From Imbricaverruca yamaguchii (taxonomy: Eukaryota; Arthropoda; Thecostraca; Neoverrucidae): DNA of 64,000 nt. Position numbers and translations under genes: made by a program. Within the stretch, counting starts at the first letter, position 1; the number at the start of each line of letters is the position of its first letter. Location: positions 1,426,001-1,490,000 of the forward strand of contig JAOTOL010001655.1 in assembly GCA_034440575.1 (NCBI GenBank), written 5' to 3'. A model generated the notes under the pieces. It ran no database searches. It worked only from the letters and a program-made list of their open reading frames with translations, and was not told where the DNA came from. Shown here one piece after another: positions 36,641-48,420 of this stretch.

Positions 36641-37257
36641 TTAGGGTAACAATTGGTGCTGGGCTCCAATTAAGTACGTAAGAACACCTTGTAATGCATT
36701 GAAAAGCAGAAGCAAGTGAGCCGATGTCAAATCAGGCCAGTGACCAAAGATGACCTTGAAATGGTAGCTTTCCCATGCCAGCGTTTGCACGTGTTCGATA
36801 AACATCACACCATGCCACTCCTCAGTCATTTCAAGGCATTTAAAGAATAACAATCATTCATAGAATAAAACTATGACATTGGTCATATTTTCACCGAGCA
36901 CGCCTCTGGTTATGGCGTCGTAGCTCGGTGACCTCAGGCCACAACAAACTGAACTTTTGCAAATGGGACATAAAAATGGCGCATGAGCATCTGTGCCGAA
37001 TTCCACATGCGTGCAGCGATCTCTCCTGGAACTATCCGTGGAAGAGCGTTTTGGTGTGGCATCCACCCTTCAGGTGCTGGTGATGTCTCTACATATTTCG
37101 CTAACGGATCTATGTGACCGGTGTAATGAAGGACGTCAAAATCTGTGGGGATGCATTCTCCCAACAGTCGGAATGGTTGTCCACATGAGACGGCGTGGGA
37201 CGGGGAAGTGAAACAAGAAGAACGTTGAGTAAAAACCATAGAAACCTTAAGAAGCAT
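36641..37257 (-). pseudogene. unrecognised protein-like segment in two frames
   Basis: One minus-strand frame (37257-36934) reads GECIPTDFDVLHYTGHIDPL and AARMWNSAQMLMRHFYVPF. After a gap, a second (36853-36641) reads EMTEEWHGVMFIEHVQ and FGHWPDLTSAHLLLLFNALQ. Both have protein-like composition and could be parts of one broken coding sequence (host exon or transposon). I recognise no family, and no clear splice pair joins them. Confidence 0.2.
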
Positions 37258-37669
37258 TCCGTAGATTTGTCCACATTAAAGTTGACCTTCAATGTCAATA
37301 AGGGAAAATATCTTACAATCACCCTCTTGTTGTGCCCTGTAAAATGTTCCCTGCTTAGCAGTTTCATGATTAGCTATTAATTCCATAGCAATGATAATCG
37401 TAAGCACAAACAACTTATTCCAGACCTGGTCATCTTGCATAATATAAGTTCAGGTGACAGGCGAAGCCCCGTCCTGGATCATCACCTGTCTATGCCACAT
37501 GTCTAGGCAACGGCAGGTTCCATGGGCAAGGAAAGGCATACCTAGCTATTACCAGGTATGGATGTCTTAAAACGTTCAGTGCTCTCGAGACATCAAGAGC
37601 ACCCACCTCGATTAAAACGATGTCCAGGTGTCTGATGTCGGAGCTGTCGAAGCCGCACAGGTACCCATA

Positions 37670-37745
37670 GCTAGCCACAGGTAGCCACAGGTAGCCACAG
37701 GTAACCACAGGTAACCACAGGTAGCCACAAGTAACTACAGGCGTC
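37670..37745. repeat. 10-bp GTAGCCACAG repeat, about 7 copies
   Basis: Near-perfect decamers with A/G change at the fourth base. A stray related word lies near 37880. Confidence 0.9.
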
Positions 37746-38189
37746 AGGCGGTGTGTCTCATGGGTCAACCTTCAATAGCCTCTCGGGATAGCACGTCTTC
37801 AGCAGTGGCACTAGGCCCCTCGTCTTGGTAACATGTCGCGCTGCAGACGGACCGACGTCGCATCAAAGTCCGTGGTGACAGCCACAGGTAGCACGTCCCT
37901 TGAATAATCCTAGCATAAATTAGATGGTGATAAAAAAGTTCCGCAGTCATCCGCAGTATTAAATTTCAATAACACCAGCCAGACCACCTCAGCAGTGTGT
38001 TAACATATCCACACATCTGGTACAGTCGGCAGACGACGTCTGGGAACGAGCTGCGGACACGGTGAGGGTACGCTGCAGAGGAAGTCCGACCACCGTCGCA
38101 GCGCCGCCCACAGGCCCGTGCACATTGTTCCGGGGACGTCCGAGGGCGGCGAGCAGGCGCCGTTGCGTCAGGCGGCCAGCGGCAGGCGG

Positions 38190-38324
38190 ATGGCAGAGCT
38201 CGTCGCTGGCGTCAGACGACATGGCTGCTCGTCGCCGACGTCAGACCAAGTCGGACGACATGCTGCCGCCGTAGTGGACGACTTGGTGTCGTCATCCCAG
38301 ACACCGGCACACATGACGAAAGAG
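38190..38324 (+). CDS. candidate first coding exon, unrecognised protein
   Basis: From the ATG at 38190 (G at +4) the frame reads MAELVAGVRRHGCSSPTSDQ and ends TPAHMTKE at a strong splice donor GAG|GTGAGT (38325-38330). The frame is also open upstream to about 38004, so the true start or an upstream junction is uncertain. It leaves in phase 0, matching the next candidate exon. No domain is recognised, and the GC-rich setting could produce an open frame by chance. Confidence 0.3.
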
Positions 38325-38375
38325 GTGAGTGTGCACGCCGAGAACTAGCAGAGGACGTCCGGGCTGGTGTCTCAG

Positions 38376-38546
38376 CGGACATTGTTAACCATGATGGATG
38401 GTCAGGCGGAAGAGATGATCTGCTTTGATGATGTAGTATATTTATTTCGTCACTTGGCTACATCAGCAGCTACGCTGGCCCAACTCACTGAACGTTGCCG
38501 TGAACATGTTTTGATCGGTGCAAGACGTCATTCTTTTCTCACAAAG
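38376..38546 (+). CDS. candidate internal exon, unrecognised protein
   Basis: It follows a plausible acceptor (GGTGTCTCAG, ending 38375) and ends in a near-consensus donor AAAG|GTAAGT (38547-38552). The 171 bp are 57 codons in phase 0 at both ends. The peptide is helical-looking: RTLLTMMDGQAEEMICFDDV, then LAQLTERCREHVLIGARRH. The intron to the previous candidate exon would be only 51 bp, short but possible in many invertebrates. The protein family is unknown. Of the unrecognised frames in the window this has the best splice support. Confidence 0.38.
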
Positions 38547-38925
38547 GTAAGTAATTGATGTGAAGCTGAAAATGGTGCGGACATCAGGTGGGATGACGGC
38601 TATTTCCGATGATAGCCTAATGCGGAAGTGTCGAATATTTTGCCATCACTGCCAGTAAAGCGTGTCACTGGGGAGGCTGAACAAGTGAGCGCAGCAGGTT
38701 GACCATAGGGTTTCATTGCTGTCCGTACGTAATCCGGCACCATACCGCGACAGTAAATACAGTGTAGGTTCACCCCAACTGAGCTCCCATCTTGGCAGCC
38801 TGTGCAAATACGGACCATATGCAGTCCAGAGAGTCGGAATTTCGGATATGAAGCCTATTTTGACCAATAGGTGCAATTCATAGGTGTGGAGAGAGGGAGA
38901 GTGACAGAAGGGACTGTGGTCTCTC

Positions 38926-38966
38926 AACCTAAACGACCTTGACCCTGTAATCTTTTCATGGAAGGA
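38926..38966 (+). repeat. 41-bp direct repeat, left copy
   Basis: Identical over 41 bp to 39551-39591. The phrase runs from AACCTAAACGACCTTGACCC to CATGGAAGGA. Confidence 0.95.
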
Positions 38967-39550
<584 letters not shown>

Positions 39551-39591
39551 AACCTAAACGACCTTGACCCTGTAATCTTTTCATGGAAGGA
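39551..39591 (+). repeat. 41-bp direct repeat, right copy
   Basis: Exact copy of 38926-38966, here continuing into normal sequence (ATGCGAGGCTTCCAGG). Confidence 0.95.
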
Positions 39592-40239
39592 TGCGAGGCT
39601 TCCAGGGTGGATGAAGGGTGTGACACCGATGGCATGTACCCCCATGTGGAAGGTGGCGTCCCCCAGGCCAGGAAAAGGCATCCCTCTGAAAAGGTTCCAG
39701 TGTACCCGCTCGAATTTTTTAGCCGGAGGCGCCCCTATGAAATAAAAGGGCCGAGGTTTTCAGGAAGGCCCGAGTGGAACCCGCACCATCGAATTTTGCA
39801 TCCAGAGGCGCTCCTCCAAGTGTTTTCGCAGTGGCGCCGCTCCAAAGAAATGGCACATCTCCAGACAAGTGCCCCCATGACAATTCCTGGATCTACCCCG
39901 GATTACAACATTGCTCTCTCCAGGTTATGAAGTCCGGCTTTTTGTACAATTGTGCACATTCACGTATGGCTACTCTTAAAAATTAACAACTTCCGTTGAA
40001 CCATTAAGAGGAAAGCGGCAACTTGAAATTGTTTTTTATATGTCCGGAACAGCACTGTAACAGTGTAAATAAAAAAGCACCGATGAGAGCACCATCCGAT
40101 CAGTTTATGCCGGATTTCTTGGGGGAGCCCCTAGTCATATAAGAGACGAGTGCTTGCTATCAAAACGGCTGCAAACAAAAATAAATTTCACCCTCCTATT
40201 CCTATTACACTCAATTATTGCACACACGCGGACCTTCGA
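39592..40239. other. no gene recognised
   Basis: A plus-strand frame (39583-39930) contains RRPYEIKGPRFSGRPEW. The GGAGGCGCCCCT and AGAGGCGCTCCT phrases in it look like a short internal repeat, so it may be a dispersed repeat and not an exon. Confidence 0.35.
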
Positions 40240-41240
40240 CACATTTGAAATTATTCCGATATCTCAACATTCTGATACCGTACGGCAAGCCACGTTGAAT
40301 GACACCCACATAATGCAAATTGAAGCCACAGCTACGAAACGCGAGGACTCTGAAAATAATACGAACATTTGACCTTGAGGCATGATCTGACATGTCCCGT
40401 GTGGAAATATTACCCGAAGGTTGCTTACGTGAATTCTCCTGATGCCAAGAGAAGGTAGCTTTAGGAGAAAACTAAGAAACGTGGGGCAATCTAAGAAATT
40501 AGTTCCACCTTTGACATTAACGTGAATTCTGAACAATTTGCTTGATTACCATTGACATGTCCCGGTTTGAAATGCAGCTGGGTAGGCTTGGGCGAAAGCC
40601 ACAAAAAATGTGAGGCGACTGAAGAGATCAGCTTGAACTTTGACCCGACCAGATAATTTCGAAATATCAGCTTTCTGATACTGTACAACAAGACAACACG
40701 AATGATATCATTTCCTGAAAATTGAAGCCATAACGACGCAACGCGATAACATCGAAGAACTCAATCAAGCCTTCTACCTTGACATGTACCGGTTTGAAAT
40801 GTTACCCGGGTGTTCACCACAGGTTATTGTTTGATACAAAATTTGGATAAGTTTGGGAGAAAACGGAAAAATCGGCGATCGAAGTATCAGCTTGGCCTTT
40901 GTCCTTGACAAATACTTCGGTTGCTTAGTTTTCTGATACTGCATAATAAGACACGTCGAATGACGCTCATTTGATGGAGATTGAGGCAATAGCAACCAAT
41001 CCTCGCGTTCGGTCGATATCGCTTCAATATCGTCATCTAATAAATTAATGTAGTCTTTGACCTAGAAGTTTGACTTTGACATGTACGGATGTGAAATATT
41101 GCAGTATGGTTCACCACAGGCTATTACTTGATACCAAATCTGGGAAGGTTTGGGTGAAAACGAAAAAAATTGGAAGGGACCGAAGAAACTGGCTTACGAT
41201 GAACCTTGACCATTAAAGTGGTAATGTGAGACTTATGTAG
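40240..41240. repeat. strongly diverged long-unit tandem repeat
   Basis: Two anchor phrases recur in the same order. TTCTGATAC(C/T)G with GAATGA downstream is at 40267, 40673 and 40932. GACATGT(C/A)C with GAAAT downstream is at 40389, 40554, 40781 and 41078. A third, GGTTTGGGTGAAAAC-like, also returns. Unit lengths vary from about 165 to 405 bp, so the array is old and rearranged. Confidence 0.65.
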
Positions 41241-42798
41241 TCCCTTCCAGCGTGTTCAGCGTTAATTGATTCGAACGATCATAAACTCGTCGCTGAATGT
41301 CGATGCCAATACAAATACGCCTCTGGCGAACACGTCGCTGAATACGAATATGAATACGACGTTAACTTGACGTACATGTTTAAGGCTGCCCATGACTTCC
41401 CTCAGTGGTCTTTAAGATACCCAAGAACACCCAGAGTCGCATTTGTTCAAGATAAATCAATATGTGAACAGGGGAATGCAATCTAAGACGTATAAAACCC
41501 AGCGATAATACAAATGTGTTGCCTAGTAGAGCACACCTTTTCACTCAAGCGAAAACAGAAGATAGTCAAGGTTGATGTTATTCAGGAATGGTCTGAAAGC
41601 AGACATTTCTAACGTTTGCTAATTTTCTATTCGGAGATTTTGTGACGACAGATAGCCTGTGAAGTTCGTTTATTGGCTACATCTGCTTTTTTTGGTGATT
41701 CTCTTGCGTATATACTTTGACTCTATAAGTAATTAAGTAGAATTTTCCGACGATGATACTCTGGTAGCGAGGTTTGGGGGACACGGAAACAATTTGTGGG
41801 GGCGGGGTACAAATCGCTACTTTCAGAAATTGTGGTACATGTCCCCCCAGCCCCCAATGGTTACACCCATGCGCACTGGCAATCACGGCCGGGCAGGAGG
41901 TGGGGGGTGCGTAGCAAGTGTGGAATATCTCGTGTTTAGACGGACGTTACATTCGTGTTTACATGCACGGTCATCTACTCGACTGTCACGTCATGTAAGG
42001 CAGCAACACCGCCCGGATTCCCAGAAACAAACTGGTTGCAGTGGCACACATACTCCCGGTAGTTTAAAGAAGCAGGTGGAGGACCTCGCAGGTAGGCCAC
42101 CGGAGGGCAGGAGGAGGCACAGCGATTTGGTGGGGCAGTAATCGGACAATGAGAACGATTTACCATTGGAAAGTGCCATTGCGAAACAACATTTTGTATC
42201 GTGCATCTTGCCCTCGCTCGTCCAGCGACACCTTCTGCTGATGCTACCTACACCGGGGGCTGCTGGACGGGGAGGAGGAATTATCCTAGGCGAAGACGAA
42301 GACGCCATCAAAACACAAATTTAGCTGAATAGTTATCCCGTGCGAAAACCACTCACTACGCTTGGGATTGAGTTGTGAAATCCCCTCAGCCACGCCTTTC
42401 ACTGCGGTTCTAAATTCCACCCCATGTTTGGAAAAATGTGCTGACTACAAGACATCACCGATGTTCTTTTTTTCTTGCTTTGTTCACGCACATATATGTA
42501 AACTGGAGTATTTACAACTAAGCAAAGGCAAAGGCGCATTAAAAGTCGCATTGATTAAAACGTTTCGGAGTACTCCCGGCTCTTACAACTCTCCCTGTCA
42601 GCACTGGATGTGCGCCACGTTCGGGCCAGCGCCCCTGAACCGACGCCTCCCCACAACAGCTCCGGTACATGTTTACCCCGCCCCGGCCGGCGACTGCGCC
42701 TACTCCCACCGAAGCCTCACCGCCAGCCGTCGTCGTCAGCGGCAGCGGTCGGTGCCGGCGGAACGTGAGACCGACACACCGCGCACAGGGTCACCACT
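41241..42798. other. no gene recognised
   Basis: AT-rich to about 41750, then mixed. G-rich near 41800-41910. Confidence 0.45.
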
Positions 42799-43420
42799 AG
42801 GGATGATAATCCCGGGACTTTTTCTCAATCCCGGGGTCCCGGGATTTTGAGTGGGTCAATCCCGGGATCCCGGGATTGAGCTGTTTTCTAGGAATATGTC
42901 GATAATTTGTTTTTTCCCTTAAATATCGTATGTGGGCCATACCTACAACCATTTCAAGGGTTCCCGTTGAAAGTAATTTATATTTAAGTGCATTATAGCC
43001 GCATGAGACAGAAAAGTTAAATACCACACTAAAAATATATTCCTGGGTTCTTCGTGCTACCTACACAAAGCGTACAGGAATTATACTGTTTATGTATTTC
43101 CCGGTTACATGTCTTCCTTCTATCTAGCCAGCATGCAATTGTTTTCCCTGCGTCTTGAAAGCCGGTCAATTGCAGGTTCCAGCCGGTCACTAAGTGTTAC
43201 GGTAGTGGCATTTCAAGAAGCAGAGAGCATCAACAGTGTCGTCACCAAGACGCGACCGCACCTTTGTAACAACATTTCCAACGGTTGAAAACACACGCTC
43301 ACTCAACACTCGTGGCCAATTCCTTGAGCCAGCTGTAGGCCACCGCACATGCCCGTCTTTCCTGAGACTGATAAGTTCTCTAATTCTTTTCTGATAGCCT
43401 TGGCCATAAGGAAAGAATCA
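42799..43420 (-). mobile_element. 3' part of a hAT transposon
   Basis: The outer boundary appears near 42799, where TAGGGATGATAATCCCGGGA begins, followed by two near-palindromes of CCCGGGAT words (42823-42851 and 42856-42879, the second a perfect 24-bp palindrome). Inward is the end of a transposase frame. The 5' end and a matching inverted terminal repeat were not found, and no target duplication could be defined, so the extent is uncertain. Confidence 0.6.
43190..43410 (-). pseudogene. hAT transposase C-terminal dimerisation domain
   Basis: Minus-strand reading gives NWPRVLSERVFSTVGNVVTK, then RSRLGDDTVDALCFLKCHYR and a TAG stop at 43190-43192. The SERVFS-x-GN-x-VT-K-RSRL pattern is characteristic of the hAT C-terminal domain that mediates transposase dimerisation. 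Upstream the frame continues to about 43410 and is then interrupted. A 186-codon frame at 43940-43380 in another register may be earlier transposase or unrelated. No intact DDE catalytic region is seen. Confidence 0.75.
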
Positions 43421-44443
43421 GAGAACTTGATTCCGATGACATGACTGCCCTGGGGCATCTGGAACTCTGACCTGGTCTAGCATGTTGTAGCATCGACTGA
43501 AGTGACTGCGTTGGTGCAGGATCATCAACGTCCATTACTTCTGTCTCTACACCTACTTCGCTGTATCCATCCTTTCTCCCATCCTTTCCATCATGCGCAA
43601 GACTAGTCTTTTCGCGGGAGGCACTGGGAAATGTAATTCCACTCACTATCTGCTGACAGGTTGTTGTGGTAGCTGCGAACTTTCGCCTTTTTGACCATCG
43701 CTGCCTGATTCGCTGACTCGCATCACTCGTTTGTTTGCAACACACCACGTCCTTATCAGCGCACCTAACATAAATTTTAGCCGCCCCATGCCACTCTCTG
43801 CGCATGGCTTCTTCCCAGTTTCTGATCTGAAGGCAGCGAATGGTCTCCGGCACAATGGCGTATTCATAATCATCAATAATTTTCATATGCTTGTCTCCTA
43901 TGTCATGAGAGCCTTGTGGACAGTATTTTGAGGGTATCAAACCGATCTAACATATCACGACTATTCCACCGTTTTGCAGTCTAACACTAGCATCAGTTCC
44001 TTTCCATGTCCTTTTACGTATTTCTGAGTACCTGTTCCGAACAGGGACTTTCTAAACCGCGGACAATTTTATAATTTCTAACGGCCTGAAAGGAGTCTGT
44101 AGCTCGCGGTGACCGTGGCGTATCCTGTCTGCATCGCTGCCGTCATCATCGCCATCGCATCGACTCGTCTGGAGCTCATCTCAAGACGACGTAGGTTACG
44201 GAAACTTCGTATGTTCGCAACAAACAATGACGCCGCAATTAATACTGAATATTGCACTAATTTTTACGCATTTTTACATCATATTTGCATCGAAAACAGA
44301 TGAAACAAAAGACGAATAGCGTATCTTAATGTCTGGATTTTCCCACACATAAACCCAGCTCACCTGATAGTGCACCACCAGGTCGTCGTCTGCCTGTCCG
44401 GTCTCTTCTCCGGCGTACTGAGTATAGGGCGTCATAACGGCGG

Positions 44444-44490
44444 TTGGTTGGTTATTGAGTTTAGGCATGGCATGTTTAGCGTCATAACGG
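44444..44490 (+). repeat. short interspersed repeat, family A-like copy
   Basis: GGTTGGTTGGTTATTGAGTT, then a GTTTAGCGTCATAACGG stretch. Short and diverged. Confidence 0.35.
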
Positions 44491-46439
44491 AGGTGCACGC
44501 CGTGTCGGGCGAGCTGGTTTCGCACGGCAGCGCCTTCCCGAATTTCACCATACGGACGCTCCGTCCGTTGTGACGGGTGACATGCTTGCTGAGCTCGGGC
44601 CAAATTCGCCAGCTTGCCCTTCGAAGATCCGGCACTTCTCTGCTGGCATTGAGCCATGACAACGAGCGACACCGAGACCCACATCTGGCCGTCGCTGGAG
44701 GTCACACTCATGTAGCGACGGTTCCTCGGGAAGTATATTCGTGATTGTAGCGAGAACCTTTGGTCCTTAGATACTTTTCGACAGCTTCGCCTTCACGTTA
44801 CACTTCAGGCGAGCGCAATGTCTAGACCCGCCGGCATCTATTGTGATGTGTTGGAAGTTCTTATATCCTTTGGCAGTCATTAATCCCTAGGTCTGGCGAG
44901 GTACAAAAACTGTAAATGGAAACCCATTCTTGGCACATTCTGCAAGAACGGCATGGTCGTCGTCCGTTTTTGTAATAGCTATCCAGGTCCTCATTCCTTT
45001 TGGAGTGGGCGCTATGCCTGGGGCTCTCACCTTGACCCGACTCACTTGACCTTCGACATGTCCTTGGATTGGGATGGTCCGCAACACCCATTCCACCATG
45101 CTTACTCTTGAGTAATGAGTCCTTTCGTGGAACCTCCGGATATTTTCAATACTTTTTACAGATACGACACTTCGTTGTTTCCTCTCACCTCTCAAGTGTT
45201 CCCCACTACGCTTCCTTTGAATTCCACAAATCCGGCATCTTTTATCAGCCTTAGCTTAGCTTCTCGCTTCGTTGAAAATGCTCAGACTAGATAACATTCG
45301 AGATTGAGGATACCACCACCATCACAACAACAACACGGTGCCCTGCCGCGCCACTCCGCATCAAGCACTGGGGTCGTACTGGGCGCGGACGCACGACGCC
45401 TGATATCGGTGTAGCATGTCCTCAGTAATATGACCTGCCTACGGCCCGAGCCACGCGGGCTCGGCCTGACACCGTGTGAAACGCTTCGAATACATCGCTG
45501 AATTGCGGACCAGTGGCTAATATGAGAAGAACATAGTACAGTTCAAATTTGGACACAAAACCACTATTGTCAAATTTACGTATCCATCTATCATGTTATC
45601 AATCCATAATGGTTTTCATTGACGTTTTTAACAATAGTTTTGTATGAAGAAAAACTCTCGGATCCGAAATCCCGAGAGCCTCCCTCCCCCGGTTTTGGAT
45701 TTAATTAATTATAGTCACCACCAGTCGGCGACGGCACAAAGGCGCCCGACTGGCGACGCGACCGAGGGCCAATATTTACCGAATTCCCGCGGCCATCCGT
45801 GGATGGAGGCGCCGCGACAGCGCCGCGTGCGCAGACGGCCTGCAAAAAGTCGGCGCTGCGGAGGCACCCCCGCCGACAGTCACATCACCTCAGACATGGA
45901 TGTCCGTCTGTGGGCATTCGACGCGCTGTACTATCTAGAAGGTGGACGTCAGTCGTGGGTCGAGTCGGCGAACCGGGGCACGTAGCTCACAACTGGCGAG
46001 TGCGAGTGGTGTTAAAAGTACGCAGAGAAAGGGATGGGCACGTTGCCTCTGGCGATGTAGACGACTACAACTATTTCCCGAAACTGGCACCACGGCTGAG
46101 ATGAATATTCGTGAAGACGAGAGAATGGTGCTTTTATCCAGGTAGATACCACACATTGAGCGAAGCGTCTGCATTACCATACTTGTTCAGTGATGCGAAA
46201 CGACATGTTTGCTGGGTGGTGACGAGTGGGATATTCATGACCATCTTGTACGATGACCATGTTACACGATGACTTGCGCGAATGGAAAGGTACAAATGTG
46301 AGATGTTATGCCGATAAACGAAGGCACCGGTGCCAAACAGCGGCGCTTGGTCACTGCACCTCTGCTGTTGTCTTTGGGCCCGTCAGATAATAGTGTGGTG
46401 GATGTCATGAGTAGGCACGTGAACCAGCACCGTGGTGGT
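44491..46439. other. no gene recognised
   Basis: A minus-strand frame (44711-44363) ends at a good-looking donor (CAG|GTGAGC) but overlaps the interspersed repeat at 44444 and has no known domain. A second frame (45195-44887) is also unrecognised. A CpG-rich patch lies at about 45740-46000. Confidence 0.35.
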
Positions 46440-46680
46440 CACTTTTTTCGTTGTCTTGGGGACAGGTCAAACAATGGTGCACAAACCGAGCATACCCAAA
46501 GTGGTCGTAACCTCCACAGGCCATGATTTCCACAGCTCAAAACCTCCCCAACCTGGAAGCAGTCATAGCCTCCGTGGCTCACAACCTCCATAACTCCAAA
46601 ACGATCATAACCCCCACAGTTCACAACATCCATAACTCCGAAGCTGCCATGACCTCCACAGCTGATGTTAGCATCAATAC
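46440..46680. repeat. degenerate repeat of CATAACCTCCACAGC words
   Basis: The words ACCTCCACAG, CACAACCTCC and CATAACTCC alternate with a spacing of roughly 25-50 bp. This gives a minus-strand frame with GGYDRFGVMEVVSHGGYD. Confidence 0.6.
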
Positions 46681-47767
46681 GCTTGGAAAGATACTATAAT
46701 GTGATGCTGTCTGATACAGGAATATTTGTCCAAATCACCACCTGTTGTCGAAAAACTATTAAATTGATCAGGTAGTTATTGTTTTAGACAGACATCCTCA
46801 GAGTTATCAACAAACCATGTTTGAAGAGCGGTACATAATGAATTCTTGCTTACAATGTCAATTAATTATCTTCATAGTTTTAAGAACCGCTTTCCTATCA
46901 TGAAATAGTCTTTTGTTTACCATCGTTTTGCATCTCTAAGCACATTGCAAGATATGTTCCTATATAGTGTGTATAATAATACGCAAAGTTTTATGCATGA
47001 TGTATTTCGGATATGCTATTTTTTTTTGTATTCAGCACCACCGTGCAGGGCTTACCAATGGTTTAAAAGGAGTTTTTCTTCCACTGGGTCAAATAGTTTT
47101 AGATTGTTTGCTACGCCTGATTCATACACATTATGAAGTTTAATGCACGACTGACTTACATCAGCCTCGAATTAAAGGGCTTCGAAGTTGCATGTGAAAT
47201 TATCGTTTGATTCATTCATTTTGTTCTTATCAAAGACTGTAAGTGTGTGTCTTGTGCAATTATACTTTCACATAATTACAGATGAAGAAAACAGGTAGAT
47301 GATCTGATAAATCATCAATGAAAGTATCTTAATTGCTAGACACTAATGTCATTGATACATGTATCACCCAAAGGAGATATAAATCATTGCAAACATAGGT
47401 GCTTTTGAGATGGTTGAGACCAATCCATCAGCACATAACATATTCAAGAACTTAACTATGCGTCCTCCAGGATGATATTTCATCAGGTTATAATTGGAGT
47501 CTCCTGCTAGGGCACATGTAGGTTTGCACTAAGGAATACGTCAAATTAATAATTTTACATCAATATAACGTTTTTGTCGCGATGAAAGCAAATTGCTGCT
47601 GATTTCGATGGCTATGTAGGCGGGCGGAACATGTCGGCCACTGGGAGCTATATCCAACAGCAGGAGAAATTGCAGCGAGCGCGGGCTAGCAACAGGAAGC
47701 GTACTTTTGTTTTAGTCACACGTGGCTTAGCTACAGGCACACCAGCAGCACCACAGTCGGCAATAGC
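46681..47767. other. no gene recognised
   Basis: AT-rich sequence without repeats or coding signals. Confidence 0.45.
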
Positions 47768-47830
47768 ATGGTTGGTTGGTTATTGGGATTTAAGGGCGCA
47801 CCGACTGCGTCGGTCCTGCAGTACCCAACG
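47768..47830 (+). repeat. short interspersed repeat, family A copy
   Basis: TGGTTGGTTGGTTATTGGGA, then TTTAAGGGCGCACCGACTGC. The closest match in the window is the copy at 20460. Confidence 0.5.
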
Positions 47831-48179
47831 CACTGGCATGAATGAAGCTCATCTGCCCCAATATCTTACGCCCCCACCCCGTCCACAAAACAATCCAAGT
47901 TCGCCGGCACCTGGTGCCCTCGTCTGCTGCGCCGATATGGGACCGGCACACGTAGAACATCGCCAGTCGGCTTCTGCACCGTGCGAGAAGAACCTTGGGT
48001 TTCCTTACGATGCATTCGACTACTTGATTACATATCGTCGCCCACCTCTCGCATCGATTGGTCGTAGGTGAACTCGATAATCCCACGAATTGCAGGATTC
48101 AAACCCACTTACATCTTCCCATTTACAGTCCAAAGTCATGCAGAGCACAGCTTGTCATCTTCGATGTTGGGTTAGTGAT

Positions 48180-48420
48180 GCGGAGTCCTGCAACGCCACC
48201 CTCTTCTCCAGCTGCGTGGGACGGTAGAGTCCTGCTGCACCACCCTCTTCGCCGGCTGCGTGAGATGGCAGAGTCCTGCGGCACCCACCACGGCCTCTTC
48301 ACCAGCCGTATGAAGTCCTCGATGTCGGACCGAAGTAGTCGAATGCGTCCTACAGCACCCTTCACCAGGCCCCGCACTACAGCCTCTTCACCAGCTGCGT
48401 GGCGGCCGACGCGGGACGGT
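48180..48420. repeat. 44-bp minisatellite, about 3 clear and 2-3 diverged copies
   Basis: GAGTCCTGC occurs at 48183, 48227 and 48271, with CACCCTCTTC and AGCTGCGTG(G/A)GA between. Beyond 48310 the units diverge. Confidence 0.85.

Noticed and set aside
44363..44711. Minus-strand exon ending at CAG|GTGAGC
   Set aside because: The donor is good, but the frame runs through an interspersed repeat (44444-44490), no acceptor or domain supports it, and another frame is equally open.
42799..44900. A complete hAT element from 42799 to about 44895 (CTAGGGAT at both ends)
   Set aside because: The outer 8 bases do not match as a target duplication, and the similarity at the right end is only a few bases.
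44887..45195. Minus-strand frame resembling a LINE C-terminal tail
   Set aside because: A faint resemblance only; the diagnostic motifs could not be placed.
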